This document shows positions 32,690 to 44,139 of a stretch of 64,000 bases of DNA, piece by piece; position 1 is the stretch's first letter, and each line of letters opens with the position of its first letter. The notes beneath the pieces are model-generated. The model saw only the letters and a list, made by a program, of their open reading frames with translations. It was not told the origin of the DNA and did not search any database. Source of the DNA: Neoechinorhynchus agilis (lineage: Eukaryota > Acanthocephala); contig CM121342.1 of the NCBI GenBank assembly GCA_051530055.1, forward strand, positions 8,866,001-8,930,000, read 5' to 3'. The position numbers and the translations under genes are program-made.

Positions 32690-33030
32690 CGGACATCCAA
32701 TCGTGACGCACCATGGACAACCTCCATCTTGAAACTCCTTCAAAATCAAGATTCTAATGCAAATCGCAATAAATCTATTGACTTTACCCGTTTAAAAATT
32801 ACTGTTTCACAAAATACTTGTTGCCCACTTCCTTTCCCCCAAAATTCGTTCAGGTGGAAATTCAACATGGTGGTGGGCTGTCAAAGACTCTCTCTGTCTA
32901 CGAAACCCAGATCCCTTCCCAAACTTGTCCTCTTCTGAACTGAAACATTTTCTAGCCTCCATCAATGAGAATCTCTGCATTGACTCAAAGACTCCATGCA
33001 AACTATTCTGTGTCCTGGGTCCTCTCTAAC
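32690..33030 (+). mobile_element. LINE ORF2 interior fragment (right arm)
   Basis: Mirror of 12365-12700 (IPKKFIRTSNRDAPWTTSIL ... FNMVVGCQRLSLST). Confidence 0.65.
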
Positions 33031-33340
33031 CCTTCTCCGAGTTGCGTCAACTAATTGAGTTCTCAACACGTCTTGATGCTCACCTCGACAAAGTAAACAC
33101 CACTTACGGAAACCTACTCATCCGCCTTTAAACTCCCTCTCCAATTGTGAATTCTGACCACTCTTCTGCCCTTATCACTCCCTCCATCCCACCTCAGCGT
33201 ATGAAATCTTCCAATTTATCCGTCTGAGATAAGCGATATCACAACATCTAAAATTTTATTAAATTGTTCAATTCTATGATTTGCGCCATCTAACTCTTCT
33301 AGGTGGTATGTAAATATTACATAAAATTATACGCCCTGTA

Positions 33341-33595
33341 TTAATCGATAAAAATCATTGATACAAAATAATTGGATGGCAAGCTTTTTATTTTTATTTT
33401 GATATAAAAGTTTGGGATAATGTTCTTTTTCAATAAAAGTTCGTAACCCTCCCGAAAATCCGATATGTTTAATCGATGGGTTCGTAAAAGTTGGAGGTAA
33501 AATAAAGGGTTCAAAAATCGAATATGATATGGCAGCTGAAGTGTCCGATTCATGTATTCAGATAACACCCCTTTCTTATATATTACCCTGTTCAA
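33341..33595 (-). CDS. Unassigned 84-aa ORF (right arm)
   Basis: Identical to the left-arm frame at 11771-12025. No domain recognised. Confidence 0.2.
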   Translation of the reverse strand: MNRVIYKKGVLSEYMNRTLQLPYHIRFLNPLFYLQLLRTHRLNISDFREGYELLLKKNIIPNFYIKIKIKSLPSNYFVSMIFID

Positions 33596-33813
33596 TGGCC
33601 TAACAAGAAATATGGCTATCCTTCGATATATTATATAATATAATACTTTTATTTTTTGTCATAATGCAAAGGGTGAAGAGCAATTTCGTCCCTTAGGAAA
33701 AATTTATTGGTCTAGTTTTCTTTTAAATGGAGTAGGGTCTGTAACATGATCTACAATCATCTATTCGTCGGACTCTGGTGTACCAGTCTCCTTGTTTTCT
33801 TTTACATAATTTT

Positions 33814-34252
33814 TTAGCAGATTAATTTCTTCATCTTTCCCTTCGACTTTTTTAGAATTTTTATCTGTTCTTGTAAGGAATTAAGTTGAGACATTAAAGA
33901 TTTAATTATATTACTTTCTGATGAACGAATTATTTGATTTTGATTGGGATAGGAATGAGTTGGGTAATTTTTATTGGCCCATACGTTAGATTTTTGCCCG
34001 CTGAGATGTTCACTAGATTTGAAATATTTAGCCGCTGTGGGCAATGTAATCATAAATGGAGTTATTCCTTGGAAATGAAAAATTTATCCAATGAGCTAAG
34101 AATCCGACTGAGGTTCCCTTTAATTTCTCAATGACTTTCACTGGAAATTGAGCTATTACAGCATATGCAGGTTTTTCCGGATTTTGATATAGTAATTTTA
34201 TTGGTTCAACATGAAATTTCCGTTCAAAGAGTTGGAGGTCTTCCTTCTTCAA
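33814..34252 (-). mobile_element. LINE ORF1-like fragment (right arm)
   Basis: Mirror of 11114-11552, identical protein in both frames. Confidence 0.6.
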
Positions 34253-34458
34253 GTTGGGAATATTTTAGACCAGAAGAGAACATTTCGTGAAATATTACTG
34301 AAATCCACTTGGTTATCCTTTAACATTTTTGAAAATAAGTATAATCCTTCATAACTTAGAAAGGCGATGATATGGGTTCATTTTGTGGAGAAGTGTTTCT
34401 TAATCTGATATATTTTAGCATTTTCACAATTTTTTGGAGTTAGTTGACAAACTGGTTC

Positions 34459-36530
34459 TTAATTTAGTGTTGCACAATTTTTATCATGAGCCTGCTTCTG
34501 CAACAATTGCTTGCTGTTGGATGTCTTGAAAGCAGGCGGTTTTAAATTATCATTTGAGGACGCTATGCGTCTCCCAAACATCATTTCAGCAGGGCACTTC
34601 TGAGTTATGGTATGCGGTGTATTCCTGTAACACATCAGAAAGTTGTGCAGGCTAAGATGTTCTGGCCTCGCTCGTCTCTTCAGGGTACCCACAAATCTCT
34701 CTGCTAGACCATTTGTCTTTGGTTGATATATGGAACTCCTACAATGTGTAATGCCGTTTTCGTCACAAAGAGTTCGGAATTCGTTCGAGACGAATTGAGG
34801 TCCGTTACCGGAGACGATTTGTTCCGGGATTCAAAATCTTGCAAATGCTTCTCTTAAGCACTTGATGGTCGTCTGTGTTGTGGAACTTGGTTTCAATCAC
34901 ACCACTGGCTACTTAGAAAATGCATCCACTGCTACAAGAAAAACATTCCATTGATAGGACCGGCGAAGTCTAAATGAATTGTTTTCCGTGGTCCAGCGGG
35001 GGTATCCTATAGAAATAATGGTTGCTCCCGAGCATTCGACTGTTGTCTCTGACATTCTGCGCAGCAAGCTACATGTTCTTGGATTTCTCTATCCAACCCC
35101 GGCCACCAGCAACAATATCTGGCCAAAGTCATCATTCCTTTTTCTCCTGGATGCCCTTCATGTTGCTTTTGCAAAACCTCGTTTCTATGTGAAGATGGAA
35201 TCACCATACGATCGATCCATAATAGCACATCGTTTTCCTTTGATAGCTCCTCATTGCGTTTTTTAAAATCCATATCTTCATTTCTCGGCCCATCAGGCCA
35301 TCCTGATATCAGATACCGCTTAATCCGCGCTATTTGTGTATCTTTGATTGATCCGTTTCTTAGTCCTGACAAGGATAAATTCAGAATTGTCGATGTTTCC
35401 TCTCTTGTGTGTGCTATATCCGTGTCCGGCAAGACCTTGGTCTTGAGTGCTAGGCATTCGGTACAGTACATCAGTGTAACAGTTATCGACACCGGCTACA
35501 TATTTGACTTCATAATCATATTCCGATAACTGAATCGCCCATCTTATTAATCTAGAGTTCGCCACTTTTCCATGAAATGTTCGATCGAACACAAAATCTT
35601 GGAATCGTTTTACACCACATACTAGTGCCAGAGCTTCTTTTTCAATTTGTGAGAGATTCTTTTCTGCGGCTTTCAGCACTCGAGAAGCAAAACACACACG
35701 CGCGACAAAATCTTCAACTTTAATAAACGATCAAGTTCTTGTTCTAACGGATCTTGCAGCGCGAATGGAATCCTTCTCGCACCACAAATGTGTTGTTTGG
35801 CGTCTTCTTTCACAACTAATCTTGCTAGGAAATCTTTTATAGGCTCCGGTTCATTGTTAAACACTGACGGGAACGATTTCTTTAATTTCGAACATAATGC
35901 TTCGCCTCTATCCCCTCTTTCCAAGTCGACATTGTGCACCTCTACGAGTTCCGCTGGAATCTTCAAACCAAATTCCAAAACCCATGGTAGCCCAAACAGA
36001 CATCTGCCTGACTCTGGCACTACCACTGCTTCGACCTTTTTCAACTTCCTGCCCAACCTTGCATTCATTTCACATCTTCCCAGATTCTTGATTTCCACTC
36101 CCCCAAAAGCACTTAGCGTATTTGTTGGTCTTAATTTTGGTTTTCCGATTCGGAACCATAAAGAGCGTGTGATTATTGACTCCGCAGCTCCTGTATCGAA
36201 CTCCATCCTTACCTTCACCCCTTCAATAAATAATGAAATTTCCGCTCTTTTACTACCGAGGATACTATAAATATGCCTTTGAACTTCACCATAAACATCA
36301 TCTTCGTATTCATCACCTTTTACTGCTTCAACCTCGTTAATATTCTTGATTTGATTGATCTTGGAGACAGATGAACAGCATCGAGCTAGGTGTCTCATTT
36401 TTCCACATTTGAAACATTTAGCGTTTCTGGCCCAGCACAATTTCCCTCCTAATGTTTCCCTGCACAATACTTGCACCTTCTTCTGAACTCGTTTTGTGTA
36501 CGCTACCGTTTGGGATTATTGGCATAAATC
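34459..36530 (-). mobile_element. Ty3/gypsy LTR retrotransposon fossil (right arm)
   Basis: Mirror of the left-arm fossil and nearly identical over the shared part: zinc knuckle, protease, start of RT, RNase H and integrase portions. Broken, several breaks; covers less of the 5' portion than the left copy. No LTRs seen. Confidence 0.88.
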
Positions 36531-36539
36531 TTCTCTCGT

Positions 36540-36840
36540 GCCACACATATACATCAAGGATTTATTATATATAAATTTGCAGAAGAGATCGTCGTTCTCT
36601 GTAGATCGTCTTTGTGATCCGCTAAAAGAACGATGTCGTCTTCATAGAAGAAGTACGATAGCTTCTCCTCCCTCGCCGAAGGTGCAGTCGAGTTTAGAAT
36701 CATGTAAGGATTTGGCTAGGTAATCCAGGCATAGAGCAAATAGAAAAGGTGAAAGCGGGGCTCCCTGCTTATCTTCTTTGTGAAAACCCTGCGCTGTTTA
36801 CTCGCGCTTCAATGAGTTTCTTCACTTTAACATTCAGAGC
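36540..36840 (-). mobile_element. R2-like LINE RT fragment (right arm)
   Basis: Mirror of 7555-7850 with the motif B and YEDDIVLLAD words on the minus strand. Confidence 0.65.
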
Positions 36841-37084
36841 ACTGGGCAGAAGTCATAGTGCAGCAACACTGATTACAGCTATCGCAATGCTTTGTTTTAA
36901 TTAAACAGTTGGATTCTCTTGTCCATACCAGTTCTAGGCTACGTTTCGAACCTACAAACTGATGATGAACCAGACGAGGTTAGGAACGTTTTTAATAAAA
37001 AGTTATTAACCGAGCTAAGAACTGAACAATAATTCAACTAACATCTACATTGCATCCTCCGAACCTGAACAACTTAGCAATATA

Positions 37085-37215
37085 ACTGCGATCCAAGGGG
37101 AGCTTCCAAGAAGGTTGCTGTCAGAGGGCACAGCTAGTGATTGTTTCTCCAATAAAAATTGGGTAAATTCTCGAAGCTATCAATATCGATCGAAGAATAC
37201 ATTCATGGTCTAAAC
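37085..37215 (-). repeat. Dispersed repeat, copy 3 of 5
   Basis: Mirror of 7145-7280. Confidence 0.75.
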
Positions 37216-37445
37216 TTCTGCGGATTTTGTTACTCAGAGAAGATGACTTAAAAAGGAGTCTTAATCGAAGATGATTTGCCGATTTCATAAACAAATTCTT
37301 AGAATTAAATTTTCATCTGCGACTAAAGTCGCGTAGAATGATAGAGGGTGAATTTTAAAAAAATGGAGTGTCAGTCATTTCATCCGGAATATAATGAAAA
37401 AAATAAGATCGATTGATTGTCAATAAAATCAGGGACCGCCAATTA

Positions 37446-37978
37446 ACACATCAAGGATATAGACAAAGAAAAAAGTCATCTAAAAAAAGTTACTGATACA
37501 ATAATAACGAGAGAAACAGTTGAGGAAACGCGTTCAAAGATTCAAAAACACGGTGATGCATTTCTGAAATCTAATAACGATAAAAAAAGGTTTAGTTGCA
37601 TTCAATCGATCGACAAACCAATTGGCACCGATCGTCACCATCGTAGAGCTTATCAAATATTTCTTGCTTTAGGGCAATTATGAACCGCTTTTCTCGAGAC
37701 CTTAGTATTATGGACGATATCCTACACAGCGTATTTCAATACTCCCTCGAATACACTCTTCTGGTCATCGGAATGCTCGTCTACATCTCAGTTGCTACAC
37801 ACTTATAATCGTTATTCCTTACATTGCGTTCACCGTGTTGATGCGACAATTTTATATCGGATGTGGGCCGAACGTGAAACAGACCGCAGTAATTTCACGA
37901 ACTCCAATATTCTCTCGTTTAAATGCAGTTAAGTCGGGTTTATCCGCAACCCGGGCACTTCAGATGAGAACATCTTGA
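37446..37978 (+). pseudogene. ABCC-type transporter, second membrane domain, pseudogene (right arm)
   Basis: Exon piece to 37589 (VEETRSKIQKHGDAFLKSNN), intron 37590-37672 ending TTGCTTTAG, then RAIMNRFSRDLSIMDDILHS and, after a frameshift near 37800, LIIVIPYIAFTVLMRQFYIG and GPNVKQTAVISRTPIFSRL. Matches ABCC membrane domain 2. It lies about 5 kb upstream of an NBD1 piece on the same strand, the reverse of the protein order, so the parent gene has been rearranged or two paralogues are present. Confidence 0.72.
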
Positions 37979-38029
37979 TCACGCTTCTCGGACCTACAAC
38001 CTTCACCTTTTTTACACAATGATGATTCC

Positions 38030-38190
38030 AACTACGACTAGAAATCTTTTCTGTCGTTTTCAATCCGTCATTGACACCGGATTCGCAATCCAGTCCGGAT
38101 CCATCATCCACTCCGAATCCGTCAAATGAGGACCCAAAGGTACATGGGTCCTCTTTGTGAATCACAAATAAAACGTGTTATTATAACGGC
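38030..38190 (+). mobile_element. LINE 3' end with hairpin (right arm)
   Basis: GAGGACCC and GGGTCCTC (38127-38152) flank a 10-nt loop, followed by ACAAATAAAACGTGTTATTA. Mirror of 6160-6330. Confidence 0.65.
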
Positions 38191-38199
38191 CACATCCAT

Positions 38200-38950
38200 A
38201 ATCTTAATATTCCTAAATACAACTGCATCGAATGCAGAATCATCTCGTTTACCAGCCAGGGATAAACGTGATCATCAAATCCAAATTTTTATAAAATTGT
38301 TCAATTCTATTAATAACACATTCCACTCTGACAACACAAATGACCCTTTCATGGCCATGATCTCCGTTACCTCAATCATAAAAAAGTCCCTATCTACGGC
38401 AATACCCAAGAAATTCATTAGAATCTCCATCCGGGACCCACCATGAATAACTCCCCCATTTCGAAACTTCTTCAAAGGCAAGCTTTTAAGGCCCATCGCA
38501 ATAACTCTCCAGATTTTCCACGTTATCGAATTGCTCTAACTAACAAAATACTTATAACCCGTAAAAAGATTCTTCCAAAATTCGTTCTGGTGGCAATTCA
38601 ACATGGTGACGGGCCGTCAAAGACTCTCTTGGTCGACGCCACCCGGATCCCTCCCTAATTTGACATCCACTGAATTGAAACAGTTTCTAGATTTCGTTAA
38701 TCAGAACCTCTGCCCCAACTCAATTTACAATCTCTGCTCCATATCAGACACCACACAATCTTTCACACCCACTTCTGAAACTTTTGTCAACTCGCCGATA
38801 CTCCCCTTAGTTTCGTAATACGAAGTCCTCCAACATCCCAAGAAATTATCTCGAAATTAACCCTTTCAATCCGAATCCCAAACTGGGCTCTTCACAACAT
38901 CATCCCCGAACTCATCGACCCTCTTAACCGCATTATAAACCACAGCTTTT
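38200..38950 (+). mobile_element. LINE ORF2 interior fragment (right arm)
   Basis: Mirror of 5550-6242; also IRIPNWALHNIIPELIDPLN (about 38868), which parallels NSTIRNCAIRFIIPELIDPL in the fragment at 300-380. This confirms one LINE family. Confidence 0.7.
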
Positions 38951-39093
38951 ATATGCAAGCGATGCCCTACTTTGTTGTATCGAATGAAAAAATTTCCTTC
39001 TTCCAAAGACGATAAATTCCTACGTTTTCCTCGAAAAAGTTTCTCTTCCCAAGTCTTTATCCAGGTAAAAGTTTACTCGTCGTCCGAAAAGGC

Positions 39094-39257
39094 ATACTTA
39101 CCTGGTTCCGGAGTTAACGGTGATCAAGGAGGCCGTTCTCCCGGGCAGAGGCCCCTCCATTGTACTTCGGTGGTGGCTGACGTCTGCGATTTCCCCAAAT
39201 CGGGGAAACTCGGGAATGGAATTTTTGGGTGTGGGGATTGCGTTCGCGCTTTCCCCT
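39094..39257 (+). ncRNA. U1 spliceosomal snRNA gene (right arm)
   Basis: Full-length U1: 5' ATACTTACCTGG, stem-loop 1 with TGATCAAGGAGG loop, stem-loop 2 with CATTGTACTTCGG, stem-loop 3 GATTTCCCC/GGGGAAAC, Sm site AATTTTTGG and terminal stem-loop GGGGATTGCGTTCGCGC with CCCC closing. 164 nt, the usual metazoan length. The U1 body equals the left copy; one base differs just upstream (39091 region). A second, partial 3' end lies at about 39343-39375. Upstream promoter not identified. Confidence 0.9.
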
Positions 39258-39342
39258 TTAATTACAATATAACGAAAAGACTTTTCCTATGCGGGGGAAG
39301 GAGCTTTCGGATTTTAATGGTTTCAGTTCGGTAAACCTTGAA

Positions 39343-39376
39343 ACGATTGCGTTCGTGCTTTCCCCTTTAATTGCGA
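39343..39376 (+). repeat. Echo of the U1 3' end
   Basis: GATTGCGTTCGTGCTTTCCC repeats the U1 terminal stem-loop with one change in the loop-closing region. Mirror of the left-arm echo. Confidence 0.6.
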
Positions 39377-39431
39377 ATTTATTTTATCTATAATTTCGAA
39401 AGCGCAAAGTTCCGACGAGAACGGCTTGAAA

Positions 39432-39505
39432 ATGCAGCATTTCGTTTCTGAATCTCTGATAAAAATCCCTGGCTGTCCTGAGATCCTTTGTTGCGAATAA
39501 CCATA
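39432..39505 (+). repeat. Short dispersed repeat, right-arm copy
   Basis: Related to 23666-23757 and the mirror 4860-4935 (AATGCAGCATTTCGTTTCTG). Confidence 0.6.
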
Positions 39506-40229
39506 TTTTCTAAGGTTAAGATTTTGTGGTGCTTGGTTCGACCGCTAGGAAAATATTTTTACGATGTGGGAAAGAGCGTTCATAACCGAAAGTTCATAAG
39601 CGAGGTCGTTATTATCGTTGTAGGGATAATCAATAAAGCGGATGGAGTTATTCGATTTCCTCGGAGCTTTTAAAATCACAATCTTGTGCCATTGCAGAAC
39701 GTTCAACAAATTTAAAATATCTGTAGTACGAACAGAAAAGCCCTCGGATAATTTACAAATGGAGCTTCCCGTTAAATTTATTCTTTTCAATCCGAATATC
39801 CTCCCTTTTGCCTACACCTTTAAGATATATTTGTCCAACTTACAAATTCATTTATTTCCCACGTCCTTACCTATCACTCGTTTGTAAGCATTTATCCTTA
39901 ATTTAATGAGTCTACGTGAATTCGGCACTTCTTCCCAAAAAACGTAATTTCACTTTCCGGTTCAAAAAACCCTAACTGTAGAGCTCCTTATCAATGTTTT
40001 CATTAGATGTTTGGTGTTAGTACAACGCTCGTAATCCCAATTCATTTGATCTACTTTTGCGAGACTCGAAAAGAAGCTGACTAAAGAATCCACTCGACCC
40101 GATATTCTCACGTGAACGGACCCGTAATCCCCTCCAAATTAATCAAACACCACATTCATTTATCCTGTCAGAAATCGTATTGTATGCAACGGTACTTTCC
40201 TACGTTGCACCGTAGGTATAAGCCCGTCA

Positions 40230-41400
40230 AATAGAATTAGACTCCGCAAGGGATCTAAAATACACGACAGCAGTCCTGTTATGCGGGCAATTCGCGTCTC
40301 TTAAAATGAGATCATCGTATGGACGACAGTTCCCTTTGCCCTTACGATACAATGTCGTTGGCTTCTAGAAAAGGAACTGTTGCACGACCTGTGGGCAAGA
40401 TGCCTCGGACCGAATTATATTGCCCGTGAACTGCAGTCGTCTGCGGCGCGAATATTCACTGGGCGGTTGGACTAAGGCTCTCTTATACCGTGCTTTATTG
40501 GTCACTTTATCTGACCATCTGACCTTGAACGCCGCACGTAAGAGGGATGAATGATTTTGGTCCAACTGCCTCGTTGCCGTTGGTGACAGTGTCCAGGTCT
40601 CTGCATTGTAGTAGAGAATGCTCTCAATTAGAGTCCTGTACAGCTGCGAACGGAGTTTATCTGGCAAAGACTCGCTGTCAAACAGTGGTTTAAGTTGCCC
40701 CATTGCTCTCCAAGCTATAGCTCTCCGTCGGCTGACATCCGCACTCACCTCAGGAACGACAGCTCCCAGATAGACATAATGCTCTATCTGTTTTAATTGC
40801 TCAACGCCATTCGGCCCTTCGCCAGAGACTTTATGCGCGACATGCGGAATCGTCAAGAATTCCGCTTTTTTCGAGTTGATGGTCAGACCAATCATACTCG
40901 CCCTCTCGCACAGCCTAATTAGCATGCGTTGAGCTCCTTCGACTGTTGAGGACATTAATACGATGTCGTCGGCATATGCCATTTAGGAGGCGCGTATCTC
41001 AGGATACTTGCGACCTCTTTTATTCAACAGAAGAAATACATCTTCATCATTCGGTAGTGCCCATCTCATTACCCAACCAAGCACCGAGATGAAGAGGAAA
41101 AAGCCAATGTGTCGCCTTGCAGAACACCTGAAGTGGTGGAAAAGTATTCTGTCAAACCGTCAGCTGTCTTTACGGCGGACCTTGTGTTTTTATATAATGC
41201 CATAACGGATGTGACAATGATCGACGGCACTCCATACTCCTTTAAGATACCGCCAATCATCGTTCGATTTACCGAATCGAAAGCTCGACGGAAATCAACA
41301 AATACCAGCGTCACATCCGTTTGATGAATTCGTGCCTCCTCGAGGATCCTCCTCAAAGCCAATATGTGCTCTGTGGTGCCTCGACCTTTCCTGAAGCCGT
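40230..41400 (-). mobile_element. LINE reverse transcriptase relic (right-arm copy)
   Basis: Mirror of 3005-4140. It keeps motif A (FVDFRRAFDSVNR) and motif B (TTSGVLQGDTLAF), the latter lost on the left. It has a stop right before MAYADDIVLMSS where the left copy reads SYMAYADD. The two arms have therefore decayed separately since duplication. C-terminal YNAETWTLSPTATRQLDQ is intact. Confidence 0.88.
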
Positions 41401-41994
41401 TCTGTTCAATTCTTAGAAACGGTTCGAGGATTGGCTAAATTCGGCGTCTCAAAATGCTGCTGAAAAGTTTTGCCGTGTTGGACATCAAAGTCCTCCACCT
41501 TTGTCGAGCAGCATTTCTTAGCCGGGGAAGAAGAGAAGCTCCAATTTTGCGGACGGCGGTGATTGCACGCTTTTTGCTTTATTATTGTAAAACCTAGAAA
41601 TGTTAAAAAAAGAAAATCCTTAGTCAAGGGTCAACTGGTTCGAATCCGTTACCGCCAATGATGCACAACCAAAGGGGACCAAATACTGCTGAAGTGAGGA
41701 AACTCACTGATGAGTCCTCTCTCCTAGCGAGGTATCTGATTATCCGGAGGAATATACAAACTTTTAACCTTGCATTTGAGAATATGTGGTTATATCACTT
41801 CTCTGATGTAATTGGTTTGGCTTTATGCCTAAAAGTAAGCCGGACAAAAAGGGGCAGACTAAATTAAATGATGATGAAAACAAAACCGGCTTGCCAGTAA
41901 AACTTTAAATGGAATGCAGCGATCTCCATGAGTCGAAAAACTTGCTTAGTTTGACATTCCGTAGTTGTGTCGGGTGGTCAAGTGGACTAATGCT

Positions 41995-42130
41995 TTTGCG
42001 ATCCAAGGGGAGTTTCCAAGAAGATTGCTGTCAGGGGGCACATGCAGTGATCCTTTCTTCGATAAAAAATTGGGTAAATTATCGAAGCTATCAATATCGA
42101 TCCAGGAATGCACTCATGGTCTAAACTTCT
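41995..42130 (-). repeat. Dispersed repeat, copy 4 of 5, at right-arm edge
   Basis: Mirror partner of 2280-2420. Just beyond it, sequence switches to the 110-bp repeat at 42153. Confidence 0.75.
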
Positions 42131-42152
42131 GTGGATTTTGTTACTCAGAGAA

Positions 42153-42265
42153 GATGGAATTCAGTGCTTTCTGTCTAACAGAGAGCATTTCGGACATCGA
42201 TGCAGGATTCCGAAAAGTGAATCGTCCAAAATAAGACAGTCTGTCGCCGACTTGAACACCCCTCC
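42153..42265 (+). repeat. 110-bp dispersed repeat outside the right arm
   Basis: Same unit as 17262-17375 with about 8% differences by eye (GAATTCAGTGCTTTCTGTCT ... GACTTGAACACCCCTCCG). Confidence 0.75.
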
Positions 42266-42384
42266 GCAATATCATATTATTAGAAAATTCCAAAACATGG
42301 AGGCGATTTTGATTGCACGTTTTTTTAGTCGAGAGGAAACACAAATTTAAGCCTTACATATCGATGTGCCCAATAAATCAATTC

Positions 42385-44104
42385 GCATTTGGAGGATTGG
42401 GCGGTGAAGAAGAAAGAGCGGAGGTACAGATTTGTGCGAGAAATTGAAGGATGGAAAATGTTGGGGCGACGAATGTTGTAAGTGTGAGTAAAAGGAGAAA
42501 TGTGTGTGGTAGAAATTGAGGCGTAAGAGAATAAAGGCGCTTTGAGTACTTTTGAAAGATTGGAGAGGTTTTTTCTAAAGGCGCAGATTAGAGCGCACCC
42601 CTCTTCTGAAATGTATTAAGTTTTTGAATTGATTGGAAGAAAAGTTGCAAAAGGTTGGATATCCGTAGGTGAACTTTGGTAGGATGGCGGACATATAAAA
42701 AGTACTTTAGGTCTTTAAATGATAATCCAAGGAATTGGAGGCGTTTAAGAAGATAGAGTTTAAAGGACCCTTTATGCAACAAAATTGATATGTGCTTGTC
42801 CCACTTTAGATTTTTCTGAAAATGAAGATCAAGTATACGAACAGAGAAGACGATTGATAGGATAAATCAAATTGCGAAAGATGTACCTTTAGAAATTTTT
42901 AAATTTGGAAGAGACAAGCAGAGTTTCAACCGGTGAAGGGAGCTATGTGGATAATGTTGAATTGAGCGAAGATAAAGGTAAAGTGGTTTTACATAATATG
43001 ACCGCAACGTGGACTACTTCGGAACATAGAAAAGTATTTTAGTGTTTACTTATTGAATATTTCAAGGGAACAAGTGAAGATCAATTTTATCTAAAGGAAA
43101 TATCAATTACCGCTGCAAAACGGAGATTATCTATCCTCTGTGGTCTTCTTGGCTGTGGAAAATCGAGTGTGCTTAGCGCAATAATAAACGAGATGAGCAT
43201 TCTCGAAGGAAATGTCTCATAAGGGAAAATATTTTATTTGGACTGGATTACGACAAGAGTCGGTATAAAGAAGTTATCACGGCGTGCAAATTGGGTGAGG
43301 TGCGTAACACTGATTTTGAATAATTATTGCAATTTTCCTTCACATAAAAGGACTTCCACCAACTCGATCACATGGATTTTTTCGTAAAGCATCAACTGAT
43401 TATTCTAACAATTTTCGTTGCAATAAAAATCTTAAACGGATTACTCTTAAAAATTTGAAATTTCCTGCTAGTATTTATACTTTTGTCATGCTTATAACCG
43501 ATAAATCGAAATAAAATTTTGTTTGTAAATTGCGATTGCGGAACTAGTTCACAAAATCTTATTAAAAGATAAATTCTGTAAATAGTACTTCAACGATCTA
43601 AATAGAAAAGTTAATTGGGAACGTACGCTTTTAGTAAATATATATAAAATTTCGCTTTAAGCTCTTAATAACTCCAATCAATTACTGCTATGATCAGTGA
43701 CCGGGGAACTGGCTTAAGCGGTGGTCAGCGGGCTAGAGTCTCTACTGCTCAATCACTCTATTGATCAGCCGATATTTATATTCTTGACGAACCATTCGGA
43801 GTCGTGGACGCAAAAAAATGGGACCAATATCTTTAAAAGTTCTATCCATAAAGCATGTTTTCCATTTAAAATAACCTTTTTTCAGAGCAATTTAGCAGCT
43901 CTTGATACATAAAGCTGTAATCCTGGCTACTCACCAACTCCAATTGTTATACAAAGCGGATAATAATATAATATTGCTACAAAACGTAAGTCCTTTCATT
44001 AAACTTAAATGAATATTTTCAATTAACTTCAGGGGACGAATTAGAGCAAGTTCCATTGTCTACGTTCTCGCAAGTTACTCGATCGTTCGTTGGCATTGAA
44101 TAAT
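42385..44104 (+). pseudogene. ABCC (MRP4-like) first nucleotide-binding domain, pseudogene
   Basis: Seen in order: VLHNMTATWTTSEHR, an intron-like gap with GT/AG ends (about 43035-43068), Walker A LCGLLGCGKSSVL (about 43136-43175), SILEGNVS, then RENILFGLDYDKSRYKEVIT, signature GTGLSGGQRARVSTAQSLY (about 43700-43760), a stop, Walker B DIYILDEPFGVVDA (about 43770-43810), H-loop LATHQLQLLYKADNIILLQN (about 43923-43982), and a tail DELEQVPLSTFSQ. Family function: ATP-driven export of organic anions at the plasma membrane. About 50 bp covering the Q-loop are missing, an in-frame stop sits between signature and Walker B, and frames shift. Introns are kept, so it derives from genomic DNA. 42385-43552 recurs inverted at 22186-23410. 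Confidence 0.85.
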
Positions 44105-44139
44105 AATTGACGATTTTATCAGTTATACAAAATCCTATC

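Larger units (their letters stand above)
24892..42130 (-). repeat. Right arm of giant inverted repeat
   Basis: Mirror image of 2280-18620. It is longer than the left arm mainly because of a 1779-bp block at 29207-30985 and a 144-bp duplication at 26372-26515, and it is shorter in a few places (for example 46 bp near 25260 and part of the LTR fossil region). The two arms carry differently broken copies of the same LINE, which argues against one arm being a simple copy-paste of the other in assembly. Confidence 0.95.

Noticed and set aside
41564-41660. tRNA-like pairing GGCGGT...ACCGCC with a perfect B-box word
   Set aside because: No A box, no D arm or anticodon arm, and the span is too long; kept only as an isolated B-box word.
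2280-42130. Palindrome dismissed outright as an assembly error
   Set aside because: Arm-specific indels, different lesions in the same LINE and uneven divergence make a pure copy artefact unlikely; a haplotype mis-join remains possible and is stated in the findings.
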